64,000 bases of DNA from Anisakis pegreffii (lineage: Eukaryota > Nematoda > Chromadorea > Rhabditida > Anisakidae): positions 1-64,000 of the forward strand of contig JAPYMA010001154.1 in assembly GCA_035041965.1 (NCBI GenBank), read 5' to 3'. Below, in pieces: positions 40,401 through 55,400 of this stretch (within the stretch, counting starts at the first letter, position 1; every line of letters begins with the position of its first letter). The notes under the pieces were generated by a model, which saw nothing but the letters and a program-made list of their open reading frames with translations, did not search any database and was not told where the DNA came from. Made by a program: the position numbers and the translations under genes.

Positions 40401-43400
40401 AATCGTTGAGTTCATTCTATTCATCATAGCGAAAACCTTACAATGATTTGTGCTCTTTAAGTGAATGAGAACTGTAATTCAATCAAGGTTCTACTAATTT
40501 TGCACGATTACGGAACATGATGCTCTATGACGGTGAGATGGCGAACGTTGCAAGCAAAAGTCTTTTGCGCGTAACAAATTCCATTTGAATAGGTTTAGAC
40601 TGTGCTAATGATAGGTTTAGAACGTGCTTTACGCAGCACAATATTACCACCTGTAGAGGTGTCGATAACGCGGAGATCGCATGAAAGAACAGCCTTTCCG
40701 ACACGATTTTCAGCCTCACAGAAATAAACACCCTCGTCTTCTTTTGTCACTCTTCTGATAACAAGTGTGGACCGTCCATTCAGACAGAGCACTTCAGTAT
40801 GGCTGAAAATTATTTCGTTCATGAAAATGAGAGCAGCTGACACATTCTGCTTGTGCATACGACTGGGGCGGTACATGATCGGAACTGATTGTGAAACTCC
40901 AGCAAACGAAATCTAGATGCATCCCATTGAATAATCCAGCAGTAACCCTGATCTCATCGTACACTGACGGCAAAATTTCAATTACTGCATAATCTTCGAA
41001 ACATACTCTGATTGTTGAATACGTTGTTGTCCGAAATACCAATGAATTCTTGGTGTCGGATGCCCTCTGACGTCAGTTGCGAATCGCACAGTATCACCGA
41101 CACGGACAGTTTGGCATTCGATATTGGTTTCGAATCTGGAATATAAAACATTGTATTCAATAATGAACATGTTCGACTGTTATTATGCGCTCAAACTCCA
41201 GCGAAAACTCGATAAACTGTACCATAAGAGGCGCAAAAATGGCATTCGATAAATTATTATCTCATTCAAATCACTTCAAAACATTTCATGAATCTAACAA
41301 CTTCGAATGTAACGTAGTTAAAAGAATTAGCCTCATAATACAGAGAGTGAATACACAGTATCGAACCTTGGTGCATACGTTCGCTCTTCAGTCGTTCTTT
41401 CGATGAAAATCTCTTCCTCATCGCTGGTGTGAATCTGCTCCCTGATTCTGTAAGCCGCCTCTCTGACCGCTTCCTCAATGACGATATTCGCAACAAGGCG
41501 TTTCGCAACCGTTTCAGCCACTTTGACGAGCAATTTATATTCTTCTGAAATGATCATTTACTACAATGAGCATTAAATCCAATATTTGAATGTCAGTAAC
41601 ATATGGCGTTAATATCCAATACATCGCTTGCATATCTCCAGCAAACAGCTGCCCATCAACACTATTAGTTGAGGCAATGTTAGCAAGAAATTCACTCTTG
41701 AATGTCAGATATTAGTTTGCAAGTTACCGAGCGATGAAAATACATTATTTCACTTCTTGAACAAAATTTTACTGTTCGATTGTTCCATTTGAATCAATGC
41801 CATTATCCATCAGTGCTTCATTCTTTATAGATACGTGTTTGTTAATAGCAAATAAGAAACATACAAGCTGAAAGATGTAGCAAATAGATACGAACCTTCA
41901 TTCTTCTTCAGCTCAGCAGTGCGACTGTAATTCTCTTCGCTATCTGTTATTTCTGTCTCTGAGATTAGTTTCACGGAGGTATCGGTGTACACCTAGAACG
42001 CGTCATGTCAGCTTTTGGAAAACGGAATGCAAGAGGAAATAAATTTCTGAGTAATGGGGAATCCGATTTCCTATGAACGGAATAATAGAAGAAATACCTT
42101 TTTCTGGAAATCGGTTCTCTGGGGTAGCTGTATTTGCTCATCGGTATGCTCTTCAATCAGTACTTCTTCCTCTCTGATTTGTCTTTCTTCCTTAGTTATC
42201 ACTTGACTGCTTGTCTCAGCGACACCATACCGACTTTCAGCTCGGCACATGTAAACACCTAAATTAACAAAAATAAGCATCTCAATTCATTTGATGCCTG
42301 CAAGGCAAGTTTCCTGAACCACTAATTTTAACACCAGGTTTTCAACTGAAATGTTGACTGTTTTTTTAGTAACAGGAAGCACTCCAATAGAAATTTCATG
42401 CGACGTAGTGATCTAATAAGCAAACCTTCGTCTCGTTTACTGACATCACGAACTGACAATGTCTGTGTTCCATCCACAAATGAACGCATTGTATATTTTT
42501 CATTTTGTGTCAACGGAACGTTGTTATGGTACCACGAAATCTCAACTGGTGCTTCACTGTGCACCTTACACTTCAGAACAGTTTTTTCATCTTCGATTTC
42601 ACTTGTCATCGTTTCCGTGAATCTTGGCGGTTCTTGTGGTACATATGGACTTGGACTTTTCGTAATCGCTATTTCATGTATCTGCAAATGAAACTCGGTT
42701 GAATATTGCGCATTCATGTTCTTTAAGCATTTTAACCGTTGGGCACTTTATATTCATGTTCTTCAATCTCCGATCGTTTTATGAAATGCAATAAAACCTT
42801 GCTCACACTCGGTCTTAAAATTTCCTCTTGTTCACAATAAGAGAGACGTTCATTTTCATATTTCACCTTTAAAACTGACTCAATATTCACTTACCTCAGC
42901 TTCGTGCACGTCTTTTGTGTAGACCATTTCTGAAAATCAAATGTATTTCCAGATGAAACTAATCAATGCAGACGATTTCGGTGGAATCATCAAAGCCCCC
43001 ATAGTTAAAAGGGGTCAGTTATGTCATGAAATATTGGGAGAGTTCGCATAATTTGAAACATTCATAACTTCACAAATGAAAAAGGGAAATAAGGAACCCA
43101 TAATTTCACGACTGTATCTGCAGAGTATCGATAATTTCTGACTTCAATTCTGTCTCTGTGAACTCAGAAAAGTTCTTAATTGTTAAACGATAACACACAT
43201 GAAGGTAAAGCTACGGCAGCAAAAACCACTGAACAAAATGGTACCGCTTACCCTCAACGGTGACGTAGGCCGCTGTCTGAGCAGTACCGTATGCATTACG
43301 AGCACTACATTCATATAAACCGGCATCATCAGGAGTGCATTCCGGCTTCGTCAATTCATATGTGCCGTCAGGCAAAATACTGAAATCACAAAGCAGATGT

Positions 43401-46400
43401 CATCACCTGCTTTATAGTAATCGACTGTTTCATAAGTTCACTTTCGAATGATTTTATAGTGATTCTGCTTCCGACTGTCATTCATGAAGGAGAAATACGA
43501 CTCTAATCACTTTTTATGTAAGCATAACATGTTCTTGCGTTTCATTCAATGGAATAAACTTGTAACGTGATGAAAGTCCATACTTTGTGGTGATATCTTC
43601 ATTGATAACCCATTCAGCTAGGTCAACTTCATCCTTAGTCCAAATGATTTGTGCTGGTGGAAGTGCATCAATGTGACATCGAAGAGTCATTGGTTGCCCT
43701 GAGCAAGAAACAAATTAGTATTTCCTGAGTAATTGATACAAAGATAGTTTCGTTACATTTAAAATGCTGAAGGGCTGCACTACGAATTGTCAAGCAAAAA
43801 CAAATTGAAAGGAACATTGCTAGTCGCATCGTAATGTCATTAACCGTACAATATGCTTACGTATTCAGGTGATTCATTTCATTATTGCTATCTAGTCCGC
43901 TCAGCAGATAGTGCTAACGCAAACACTTACCAGCTGTGAAAACGGTTGAATGAAGTGGACTGACGATTTTCGGTGGTCTTTCAGCCGGAGTAGGCGACAC
44001 AGTGATTACTTCAAATGTATCTTCTCCTGCAATTCAAACACATTCCTCCTCTTCATTCGAATAAATCAAGGTCATTCTCTTTTATGAACATTGCACTGGA
44101 AAGTTGGAGAGAGCACTGAGGAATCGAAATCTTCCGAAAGATGCAATGAATCATTATTTTGAGATCTTGTGTGCGTGAAATGTTTCTATCGTGATCGAAA
44201 CGCCAGCATGAATATCTGCTCAAACGATTGATTACACAGAGGAGATACTGAATGAAATTCCTGAAATGTTAATTGCTGGATGCAATAAACAAAATAAGCG
44301 ACACAAAATAATGCAGTCACGTTCAATCCATCCAGATTAAACCACTGTTAGAATAACAAAAAGTAACGAATGCAAGACACTAACTTTTATTCACAGTGAT
44401 TGTCGCAGATGATTCAGCAGTTCCATATCTGTTGGTTGCGATCACTGATAGTTTGCCATCTGTTCTCGCATTCACTGATTCGACGACCAACGTAGACACG
44501 TAATGTGTAGAGTCGACTCGGAATCCGGGTTGTGTTCTCACATCTTTGCCATTCAAATACCACAAAAACTCGCACGGTGCTCCGTCGTGATCAACGACCA
44601 CTTCAGCCGTCAGTCGTTCACCTTCTTCAAGTTCTGTTGCGTACAGTGGTGTCGTGAAACGTGGTGCCCTTTGTCGAACTTCCGTGCTTGCTTCAGTGGC
44701 CAACAGTTCCTCAATTGTAGAGCTTGTTCTTGTTGTTATGGGCGGATAAACGCTTGTTGTCGATCGAATCGTGCCGCTAGCATTTGAAACTTCGACCGAA
44801 TAATCCCTTACACGTCGGATGGGTTGTCTGACGAGTAATGTGCTCTCGAATGCTTCGTTAATCATTTGATGCTCTACGCTATTCGACAAAAGACTTCCAT
44901 CGGCGAACCAACGGAACGTTACGGGTTGCTGCGAATCAACTAGCACATTCAGCTGGAATTCCTTGATCTCAGTGTCGCTCAGTTGTGTTCTAGGAGGCAA
45001 TGACCTCACAAACACAGGTGGTTCTGGCGTTGGTTGGATGACCTGTTGTATAGTGGTTCTCTTTTCGCTGACAACTTCAGTGTCATAATCGATTGCAACT
45101 TTCGTTGAGCATACATCAGTGCCACGTTCGTTGCTGGCGATAACCTCATAACGTCCTTCGGAAGGTTTCGTAAAAGTGGCACGACAAACATTTGGCGCTG
45201 GACGTTCGATGTGTACCAGTGCTGATGGTCTCACTTCGAAGTTATTTACACGCCAAGTGAACGTCGCTTCTGGAATAGCGTCAGCTTCAACACTGAGCAC
45301 AAGTGGTTTGTGCTGCGGTATACGAATAAGTGAAGCGAATTTTTTATGAATCTTCGGAACTTTCGGAAGGTCTTTACGTGGTTCGACGCGACCCTTCCGG
45401 ACGAATTGAAACTTTTGTATGTGTTGTTGTGGTTGGACCTGTTGAGCTGGTGTACGTATAATGGACACTGAGCTCTCTTCCAGCATCTCCTCAACCACCT
45501 CAGTGGTTACTCGAGTTGAACTCGTACAACTACCGTACACATTCGATGCAGTTACTTTATAGATACCATCCGTTGGTTTTTTGAATATTGCACGACTCTC
45601 ATTCGGGGCTGGTGCTTCGATTTGAACACTTGCTGATGGACGTACCTCAAAATTGTTTTGGTACCATTTGAATGAAGATTCTGGGTATGAGTCCACTTTT
45701 GATTCCAGAACTAATTTCTCACCAGCTTTAACATGCACTTCTGGTGGTGGTTGTCGTAAAACCTGTGGACGTTTTGGTAAAGGTTCAGAGACTTTCCTTG
45801 ATGGCTGCATTTGTCGTCGTTCTTCGATCATCTCGGTGGCAAACATTTCAGTTGTTTGAGTGGTCGTTGTTCTCGGTTGGGGAATGATAGCCGACTGTTT
45901 CATTGACAAATCGCCAGATTCTTCACTGACTTTTTGTGTGTAAGTGAACGATGAGATTTGCACAGGTGCAGGTTTCGGAGGAACGGGTGGTGCTGCCTTG
46001 CGATCATCACTAACCGAATATTTTGAGGATGTCTCGACATGTTTCACTGTTTCGACAGATCCACTAGACGATTTCATTAGATCTGCTCTGTCGACCAATT
46101 CCCAACCATCTTGAGCACTCGTCACTGTAATCGCATTTTCAACTATTTCTGGTGGTGGAGATGAACGACTCCGAACCGCTGAACCACGTTCGCTGATGAT
46201 CGTATGTTCATCGACTTGTTCGAATGTTTCCTCCTCGACACGATGAACTGTTGTGGCTGAGCTGATTGTTCCAGCTTCATTTGTTACCTCAACACTGTAA
46301 CGGCCCTGTTGAACTGGTGGTTTTGCGATTAGTGTCGAACGATTGTGTTCACTTAATATGGTAACATTTTTGCTTTCCTTCACATCGCTTCCATCAAACT

Positions 46401-49400
46401 TCCATTTAATATCAGCTTGTGGAGCTGCTTTAACGTCAACCGAAAGAACCAGCTCATCAGAAGGTGATAGACTGACTGCTTTCGGAAGAGCGCTTGTGAA
46501 TTTCGGTGGTTGAGGCATTGTATGTGTTGATTCGCTGCTAACTGTTCGATAGAGGGTTTCAGTTCGACCATCCTCACGATCGACAGCGCGATAGATTTCA
46601 GTCATCGATGAATAGGGTAACTGCCCTTTTACTTCTGAAATAAAAACAACTGCCCTCTTCATGTATAGCACACCAGATTTCAACCATCCATAAAATCGTT
46701 TATGTAAGTTTTATGATGCACCGCATGAGATATCCCGTCTTGGCCAACGTTTTTTACTTCCAATCTTCCACCCCAAATAGTTCTTCTGTATCTAGTCAAG
46801 ATGTATTGCCGTTGGTCTGTCTCAGTAGGCTTACCCCTCTCATCGTTTTGCTGTTTTGACGAAAACAATTCCTGTATAGTCGCGGAAAACGAAGCAAAAT
46901 AAAATAAATCTATGTTAGCAGCAGAGGGAACTAAACTGCATTGAGAATTTGAAAACAAATTCACAAAAAGTTCTAAGATGTTCACTAAAAGACCGAATTA
47001 ACCTATTAAAAAACTTAAGATGAAGAGTTAAATCTCGCGAAAGAATACGAATTCTGTTAATTTCAACACGAAAAACATAAAACGATTGAACTAAGCACAC
47101 CGATAAATATAACAACAAACACATCACACGTTTCTCAATTAATTCATGTTTGCCTCGCTCGCATTACTCTGATATATATGTAAGCATGAAGGCAAATGAA
47201 ATCTTAAGTAAACTGAAAGAAATTGGCCACTCCTTAGTTACTCGGCATTTTATTCCTTAATAAAACAATTCAAATGATGGTATATTGCTGGCGGTCCCTC
47301 AAAGCATTATCAGCAGACTGAAAGTGTGATTTTTTTCATCACTTGAGAATTCGAGAATTCGCGAACCTTCTTCATGGTGTTTACCAGCATCTGAAGTCAT
47401 CTCAACGTGTCGTTCAATGCTGTGCACTGGACGAGGCAAACTCGTCGATCGTTGGTAGTATGAGCTCTCCTCGTACATTTCATAATTCTTCGATACTGAT
47501 GATGAACGCATGAAATCGGTTCCATCGAATAAATGATCTGCAAAACTTTCAATTTCTTTCACAGATATAAGCGGAAAACTGAGCATATCTTGCTTGTAAT
47601 TGGTAACTAAGACCAAATAAGATGAATCTTTTCCGACGGTATCCATCCAAAGCCTCTTCCGTATAAGCGCGGACCACATGTGCTTGATACAAAGCCTTCG
47701 ACTATAAGCAATGAACAGAAGCAAACATAGTGATAATTACTTACGATGGCGTTGTAATGGTAAAGTGCCCGTATGTCGTACGCTCTCAACTGGCAACGGT
47801 GGCCTTTCCGTTTGATGGACCGATATTTCTGGAATTTAGAATCATGTTTAAATGTTTCTTTGATTTTACCTTTGGTAATCAGATAACGAAATCGCATCGT
47901 TGACGGATGGCTGCAGTTCCATGAAAAATCCGAAATTTGCCTCAAGTGGAAATTTTTCAGTACATACAAATTGGATAACTGACCATCTTATGAATGTTTT
48001 ATGTTCTTTTGAAGTATTATTCAATCGGAAAAAACGTTTGACAAGATAAATACCTTTTTTAATATCAATGTAGCCAATGCTTTGATCCTTTCCGAGTGAG
48101 TTTTCTGCTACAACTTTGTATTCACCGGTTTGTGGGATTGGAAATCTTGCAACACAACGATTCTCTTTTGGATAATAAATCGCAATGCGTCCCGACGAAT
48201 CACGGAACTCATAACCATTTACATACCACGTGAATCTGCAAAAAAACTATTGATAGTTCACTTAAACATGCGATAGAGTACTGAAGAGGATCGATGAGTT
48301 CATGGATCGATTAATCAAGACCAGATGTTATAATAATTGTAGTGAGTTTATTGCATATTTTTAGCATATTGAAATAACTAATTCACTGATTACGCGTAGA
48401 TAATTTGTTAAAATTACAATTAATTTCATAAAGTAAATTTGAATGGACACTAACTTTGCCGGTGGGTATGCGTCGACCTCGACATCAATAATCGCCTCCG
48501 CTCCAGGTTTTAGCGTGAGGTTCGGCACCCCATTTACAAATTTGGGTGCCTGTTTTATTGTTACTCCTGAAGGAAACATTTCTCAGTCAATGATACGGAC
48601 CAGTCAGCTTCATATTTTCATAGGCACTAACTGAAGACATTCGGAATGCTCAAATCATTTCGATTGCCCATCTTACTTCAATATCTTTCGTGCAATTTTC
48701 TCTTCTCTTCTCAGCATTTTTACATATCAGAATAGTGTAAACGTTGCAGTGTAAAATAATTGCATTACTTTAATTCTCACAAGAAAAAACTCAACTTCAC
48801 GCTATATCACTAACCTTCTCTCGTAATCAACAGCACTAGGCCAATCTCATCAGAAAAGATACACTTAAGATGCACGATTTATATTGTTACAACACTCGTA
48901 AAATTCTTTCCCGAGAAAGCTTAATCGCAATAGGCTATCTTCTCACTAGTCTTTATCTTAAATTTACAACAGAACATATAGTGAGAGCTGTGGAACACCT
49001 AACGACAGCTGCATGCAAGAATCAATGTTGAAATATTACAAACCGATTTGTTCGCTGCTTGTCGTCTCGTAACTTTCTTCGATAACGACTGCATGCTTTT
49101 GTTGTGTCCATTTTTGGTACTGTGCTTGTGCTGAAAATTTCCTCTTACAGAGTATTTTGCAAATAACTGCTTAGCCAAAGTCTTGATCAATGGAATGTAC
49201 TCAGAAATCTTCTAATATGAAATTTCGTTAAGGATTCTTCAGTAAGAAACACAAATCTGAAGCATTCTGATCGGATTAGAAAGGAGATAATTTCTCAGAA
49301 AAGATCAAAAAAAGAGCAAATTCTTTCGTCCATATCGGTGCAAAGATGGTACAAAACGACTGAACAATTACCATTAACGGTTATATAACCATATGTTGTG

Positions 49401-52400
49401 GATATACCAGCTGGATTCCTGGCCGTACACTTGTAAACACCTTGCTCGGGGCCCTCAACCGTCAAGGTGGTTATGTTCAAACCGTGTCGTACCTGAAGTA
49501 CGATGTGAAAGATGTGCCTTCGTGAGAACTTAACTTCGACATTATTTTATTAAAACGGTTAGTAATTTAAAAGAAGTATAGACGAAAATCGCACCGATGC
49601 GATGAAATATGAAAGAGTTCAGCGAGTAGAAGATTTGGGAATCTAAAGCGCATGGATGGTCATCGTTCCGTTGCTTGTTCAAAAAGTTGTTTATCACAAG
49701 ACATCGAATATGGTGTTTTGCTGTGCACTTTTACCTTAGAGCCAAATTACACAACCTCATTTGACCTCACCTCACTGTACCTTTCTACATTTCTCTCTTC
49801 CTATCACTCAACAGAAGTGTTATTGTGAAATCTCCTCAGTTCTCATAGATAGAATTATTAGACGCGTATTTTGTTTTTATTTTTCAGGACCTCTGAAGAA
49901 CGATGGTATTTACGAGCTGCGTTTGATATAGACACGCGAAATCTGTGGAGTGATTACCTTGAATCTTCTTTTATCCTGTTGTACTGAACGATCATTGCAA
50001 AACCATTCGAAAATTGCTGGTGGATCACTCTCAACCTCCACAACGAGTGTTAGCGTATCAGTGGCTAACACTCGAAATGCTTTGATCACCTACAGTTTAT
50101 GATTGTTAGAATCACATTATTGTCAATGATCAGATGAATTCTGATTGCATGAATAATATGAATTTTCGCATAATATATGCGGTTGGGTACTTCGAATTTG
50201 AACGACAAATATGAAAGTGTCAACCTGAATGAATTTAGGTGGTTGAGCGGTGACAAATGATTTAATTTCGGAACTCCAATGTTCCTCTGAGAATCCTTGG
50301 TTGGACGAGCCCGCACTCTTGATCAAATGTGTTTCTTCGACCGTTCGAGCATTTTTATGATATACTGTTTCTCGATCTGTTAAAGAAAGCATCTTCATTG
50401 AGGCGTATGAAAATGGTTACTTCTGAGAACTAACAAGTGCCATTTATTCAAAACTGTCCATTGTTCAATGGTGATTCACTGCGATTAATGATTTGGGATG
50501 AAACTTTCAAACGAACAATCGCTCATATTTTTCAGGCGTATTGAGTTAAAGTCGATAAAACTTATTGTGACAGCTGTAAAAAAAGCGAATATTGTGTTTG
50601 TTAAAACTTTCGTTTGGGCAAAAGAATTTAAATACACGGAAGTGCCGAATAACTGACTTGTTGCATATGATGTAGTCGCATCCCTTTCAAGCTTAGATGA
50701 AGGGACTTGCGAGCCATCCGACTGAATCATTGTTACGGTCGTCCAATTTCCTTTTTCTTCCAATTTCATACTATAACTTCTCTAATTTACATCCAACAGT
50801 TACTTTTCACAATTGTTATTTCTGCTGTACAGTTCAATTTTTGAATTCTTAGAGATGTGGAAATTGGTTTGGTTCAACCAAGTTAGTTTCTTTTGGAATG
50901 ATTCTTAAAGTTTCCTCATCTCACAGACAAATGCATCAATCACTAACAGCACAATAGAACAAATTATTATAAACGGTTTTGTAAGAAATTATCAAATGCA
51001 TAGGTGTAGGAATGCAAATCAAAACGTGTCGTCGAATAATGTACCGTTTTGTCTCTTGTGAAGCTGTTGCTTCATCTGATAAGCTTTTTTTATCCTGTCC
51101 ATCCATTTCAGTTTGATATTATATTCGTTCGGTGGCACACACACAATAATTCTTTAAAAATATTTTTTTCGCTCGTTATCTCAATCGCTTTTCCGACGGT
51201 GACACTAGCTAGCACTGAAAATGAGAAGACATGAAGTCGAGTTGAAATCATATTGTTGGTGCAGAAAATGTCATCAAATTGTCGAAACAACGAACAATAA
51301 TTTTAACTCGATCTTCGGAATTGTGCTTACATTCATTTAAGTCCGTCTGAGAATGTCGATACTTTTACGAGAGTGTCGATGCTTTACGTGACTTTTTGAA
51401 CTTAGAAGTTGTGAAATTGTTTGTATTTACCTGTTTAATAACCTCGTTATCACCGTTGATGTACTGATGCTGTGCTTTGGCGCATTTGTTGCGCCAGAGC
51501 AGTTGTTATGATATCTGTTGTTGGAACAGACCTGCAATAGTGATAGCCGTCATTCCTAACACAACACTTTGTTTTCATTGATTCAGTTCAATCCCTTTTC
51601 AGCCAATTATACGAGCTCTTGAAAATGTCACACTTCGTATCGAATGGGATATTATTTCCTCCTCTATGCGTGAACTCTAAACAGTTTGTCCTCTTCTTGC
51701 ATAAACAGATTTGCGCAAATTATTGTTACCCTTAAACATGGCAGCGAACATCTTTTCATTTCTTTTAGCCGAGAATCTGTCCGAATGAACTGGATAAAAG
51801 TGATTTGAGGTTACAGGAATGTTCAGTGGACAGATCTGAGTTGAAGATGGTACTTTACGAATTTCTTTAGCAATCAACTGCTGGCCAACAACACATCGAA
51901 TGCATAAAGTTCGAAAATAAACTGGAAACATATTTCTGTATTCTGTTGTAGCAGAGAATCTGCTTCAGCGAATGAAATCAAAATTTAAGAGCTGCTCACA
52001 AATTATTATTGAGACATGTTGGTTGCACAGTCGGAAAGGACAACGAAATCTATCATAATCATCCTAATACTTCAGCACTTGCAGGGAAATGTCAACGCAG
52101 TAACAGTGAAACGCTCACTCCCTCAAAAAAGTAAATTCCTTCATTCATTTCACCATAAATTTGAACGGACAGCAAAATTCTGTGTTTTTTTCGGTCAACA
52201 ACTTTTAAAGCGAAACATCTTCACTGTCTCAACTGGTTACTCGAATCATTTTACAGTCGTTTTTTTGCCCTTGTTCACAACTACTCATCACAAAACGAAT
52301 CAATTTCTCACCGAATTGAATGCGGAAAAATAGCGGATCAATTTTTACTGAAGAGTGACAAATTTGAATATTGGCCTTCCTCGAAAATACGGATTTCATC

Positions 52401-55400
52401 ATGCGCTTTTAACACATTTTATTCCTATTTTCTTTCCTGGCTTTCTACCTATTCAGCTAACTGCGCTTGTATTCTGATATATTGGATATTTTGTGTATGA
52501 TTCTGGGCATCCAGTTATCCCCGGGCGTATATCTAGTAACAAAAAACACAAATTTGTTTCCGATTGAGAGCGATGCATCAAAAATCCCATGCTTTGTTCT
52601 TTTATGCATTATTAAGCAACTGTTATTGTGAACGAAGTGGAGGTTCGACATATCACTAGGATGAAGTTCTTCTGTAAACAGTTTACGGCGCCATTTGACT
52701 ACACTCTCCCCAAACAGTTGTGCCAAACCTCTGCAACGATCCTAACAAATCAATCGATTCCGATAACGATCACAACGTTAACCGTCTCTAATGAACTCTT
52801 CTGCAGTCTCAGCTAAATCTACCATGTTTTTTTTTCACCGGAAAAGCGATTCGATTTCAATAAGTTCTTTCGACACATACACCACAAACATCTGCTATAT
52901 ACGCCTTTCCAAATTGACCATATGGAACAGTCTTCAAGGGCGATCACGCAATGTAAATGTGAAAAATCCAATAAACACTCCCCAAAAATGCCATTTTGCT
53001 CATAAAGAACATCGCCTGTACCTGAACGAAGAGTTTTTCTATCGCTGATTGTTGGAATTGTTCCTAAACTATAACTTTTCTTGGAAAGTTAGCTTCTTCG
53101 AAATTTCAGGAGATGCAAAAAGCTTCGTCTTATTGATCATATATTCATCTCCCACAGTTTCAAATTAGCAATTGCAACGGAAAAGGAATTTTATGGACAG
53201 CACATTAGGTACGCAAGCAGAACCTTGAAATGTAATGAATTAAATACTAATGTTCCGAGCGCATCGAAAGTCGTTACGACTCAGTTTTAAGCCGAACTGA
53301 TAACAGTTGCTGAGTATGATATTTTCATGCTAACACCACAAAATTAAAATGATCTAGTTACATTTAGCATGTTTGAAAAGAATCAAACTGTTCACCACTG
53401 TCATTATTTTTCACTAATTGTAAGGTGCTTGCTGCATAATTCGTAACACAGCTTCAACTCTGAGATTGTAATAATATATTTGTGCACGCAAGAGACCGTG
53501 AAATGTTTCCAGACCACTTTTATCCGTACAATGTGATTTAAAATGTGATTTCCCTACTCTCCAACTATATCTACAACCATACAACTACAGAGACAGCACG
53601 AGTTAGCGTGAACAGCACGCATTATTAGGATAAATGCACGTAAAAGGTCACATTAGCATTTCACTACCTCAGCGAATCGATATCCAACACTATATCCAAT
53701 ATCCAACACTTTCCCAAATTGATGGTTTTGATTGTGATCAACAAAAGAAGCATGCAAACGAAATGCACAGTATCTACGGTGGAGTGCATGTTCACGCTAA
53801 CACTTTTGACAGCAAGTTCTATTGAAACCAATTCAGATTCCTCGAAATTATCAGCTCAGAGGAACTCAACCGAATAATTCATCAACTCCCATCTAATAGT
53901 CATAAGAGGCTGCCACTGAATCTTCCCAATCACACGTGATTTGAAGAAGTGATAATGTAACGCAACCGCATTCTTACTTATCACTGTGAGATTTTCATCA
54001 TTGTACAAATTTTTTCAAACGTGCAATTCGATTGGAAAACATCTGTGAATCATTGCAAAGTTGTTTACGAAATTAAATAGAAGAATTAATGAGTGCACCG
54101 ATTAGTTGGCTCGTGCTAATTAAAAAAACGTTTTTGATCGCATATCACATGGTGTTGCCTCTAGAGGCTGATCATCGCAAGAACACAACATCTTATGTTA
54201 TGAGAAGATCGCACTGAACAATAACAATTACGAAATCTCGTCTGCATCGTGTTTATCTCACCGTCTCAATAGTTTACTGAGAACTCGTTCACAAATATTT
54301 GTTGGTACTCTGTGATGAAATAGGGTTTTGTAAACATCATTAAATGACGATAAAATGACAATGTACCTAACTGTATTTCAAGTGCTTTTGTGAAATTTGT
54401 CCAGTTAACTTCTTTGCTTTTCTCATGTTTCCTCAAAAACATGCTCCAACAACGATGTTCAAGATGCATCACAATTAAACTGACGCATAAAAACTAATGA
54501 ACACTATTATAATTTATGCTGTTTTGGATTGTCTCTTTTTGACGAATAACAAAGCGAATATTTTGTTTATTTGATGCGAATAACTCAAGAAAAAAAGACT
54601 AAAGAAATGATTATATCGCCTATCTAAAACAATTGCGTCAATGAGATGGTGAGCATTATTATTGTTGAGGAATTCACATCTGTTTCTTTACACAACACCA
54701 ACGTTCGTACATACATACAAAATTTCATCTTGCTGGTAGTTTTGAGATTGAATATGTTGAAATTCGTTTGCGAATGCGTCTGCACATTACCGGAAAGTAT
54801 ACGTTTTCTATTTGGCGCATTTTGCATTTACATTATATTTGGCGCAGCTATCAGTAGCTAATGACTATAAATTTTCGATATTTTGTGGTAATCGCAAACG
54901 AATGCAATCGGGTCTTCATTTTAGATTTCTAAGTTTTCACAAGTGATCATATGTATGGTAGGACAACTTTCAGAACCTTGGAAAGTAAGACACAGAAAGG
55001 AGATAAATTATGCACAAGCGAATCGCTATGTCTTATAAAATTCTGAGCTGTAGTTTGACAATTATTCAACAGCTCTAGTTTTCAGGTTGATGAACCGCGA
55101 TGAAAATCGGACGTTTGTCATTCCAAAATATGCATTCCCCTTTCGAAATCAACAAACAGTAGGTACACAACTGCTTTAGCTTTTTGTATGCATAATAGAT
55201 GTTGAGTAGCTGACGTTTAACAAAGAAAACTCTCGATGTTGTGCATTGCTACAATTTATTTTCAACGCACTCCTTATCACAGCAAAGTACTCCTCATCGT
55301 AAGATGATACTTACTGTGGACGCGATCTGAGAGCACATAAATCGCTCTTCAAAGTCAATAAAAATATCTCTTTCAGTGTCATTTAATCGCGCTAGAACAA

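Noticed and set aside
52016..52333. 105-residue plus-strand open frame
   Set aside because: Low-complexity, AT-biased composition and no supporting context.
54646..54861. 71-residue hydrophobic open frame on the plus strand
   Set aside because: Single short frame in AT-rich intronic sequence with no splice partner or recognisable motif.
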